This document shows positions 63,934 through 64,000 of a stretch of 64,000 nucleotides of DNA, piece by piece (positions within the stretch are counted from its first letter, which is position 1; the number at the start of each line of letters is the position of its first letter). The DNA is from an uncultured Fodinibius sp. (GTDB taxonomy: Bacteria; Bacteroidota; Rhodothermia; Balneolales; Balneolaceae): positions 85,416-149,415 of the forward strand of contig CAJXMW010000006.1 in assembly GCA_913056235.1 (NCBI GenBank). Reading direction: 5' to 3'. The position numbers were made by a program, and so were the translations under genes. Under the pieces are notes generated by a model, which worked only from the letters and a program-made list of their open reading frames with translations, did no database searches and was not told where the DNA came from.

Positions 63934-64000
63934 TGCCAATTCGGTACCTGAATTTTGATACCTTTATTTATATAGATAAAATAGACTGTATGAGATTGTT
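63928..64000 (+). other. Start of a second cassette (truncated by the window)
   Basis: After the attC crossover the sequence changes and an ATG at 63990 (ATG AGA TTG) begins an open frame that runs off the edge. Its position, 62 bp inside the boundary, fits a second cassette gene. Only three complete codons are visible. Confidence 0.5.

Noticed and set aside
1..64000. CRISPR array or tRNA/rRNA gene
   Set aside because: No regularly spaced repeats and no tRNA-like arms or rRNA-like stretches were found when reading both strands.

Overview
The window looks like chromosomal DNA from a member of the Balneolota/Rhodothermota side of the Bacteroidota superphylum, most like a Balneolaceae genome. 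This is inference from content, not from a marker gene: moderate GC, two SusC-free TonB receptors, many lipoproteins, a complete recCBD operon, and a type IV pilus operon whose pilin starts MGQQQLLL. No rRNA, tRNA or CRISPR array was seen.

Region 1-4.1 kb (minus strand) is a decayed Pel-type exopolysaccharide locus: a truncated PelF, a PelG split by two frameshifts, a GH114-type lipoprotein, and a GT-C-like membrane protein that runs off the left edge and is probably also frameshifted. Region 4.1-13.6 kb holds two TonB-dependent receptors. The second is preceded by a Cys/His-rich small protein and a large intercistronic dyad, and is probably for copper. Around them lie small membrane proteins and more broken genes: an ORF with an internal TGA, a nitrilase with a short deletion, and a small ORF with a nonsense codon plus a frameshift. 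The first 13.6 kb is therefore unusually rich in gene wreckage, while the long genes further right are intact.

Region 13.6-27.8 kb carries a lipase maturation factor, a dCTP-deaminase-like protein, a Gfo/Idh/MocA oxidoreductase and a TPR protein. Next comes a tight minus-strand operon of an OlsB-like acyltransferase, a PlsC acyltransferase and a three-domain fusion (serine-less alpha/beta hydrolase, VTT/DedA membrane domain, ATP-grasp). I consider this the best candidate for an undescribed system, probably an aminolipid pathway. A ParA plus ribbon-helix-helix pair, an M28 peptidase, an M19 dipeptidase and a D-threonine-aldolase-like enzyme follow.

Region 27.9-39.9 kb is one large minus-strand type IV pilus operon: pilin, terminator, O-antigen-ligase-like protein, PilC, PilB, a cyclic-nucleotide-binding protein, PilT, a PilM-PilN fusion, PilO/P, and a secretin fused to a SPOR domain. 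Region 40.3-54 kb has housekeeping and accessory genes: an Ig-like lipoprotein, a desaturase, a carbonic anhydrase, a SUI1 homologue, a DinB protein, an Nei-type glycosylase, a second PlsC, a DEAD-box helicase, an FKBP isomerase and a pyrophosphatase. Region 54.2-63.0 kb is recC-recB-recD.

The right edge (63.30 kb onward) has the structure of an integron gene cassette: a perfect RYYYAAC/GTTRRRY core pair, an attC-like hairpin of about 130 bp around 63.8-63.93 kb, a cassette-borne lipoprotein gene, and the start of a second cassette. No integrase gene is visible to its left.
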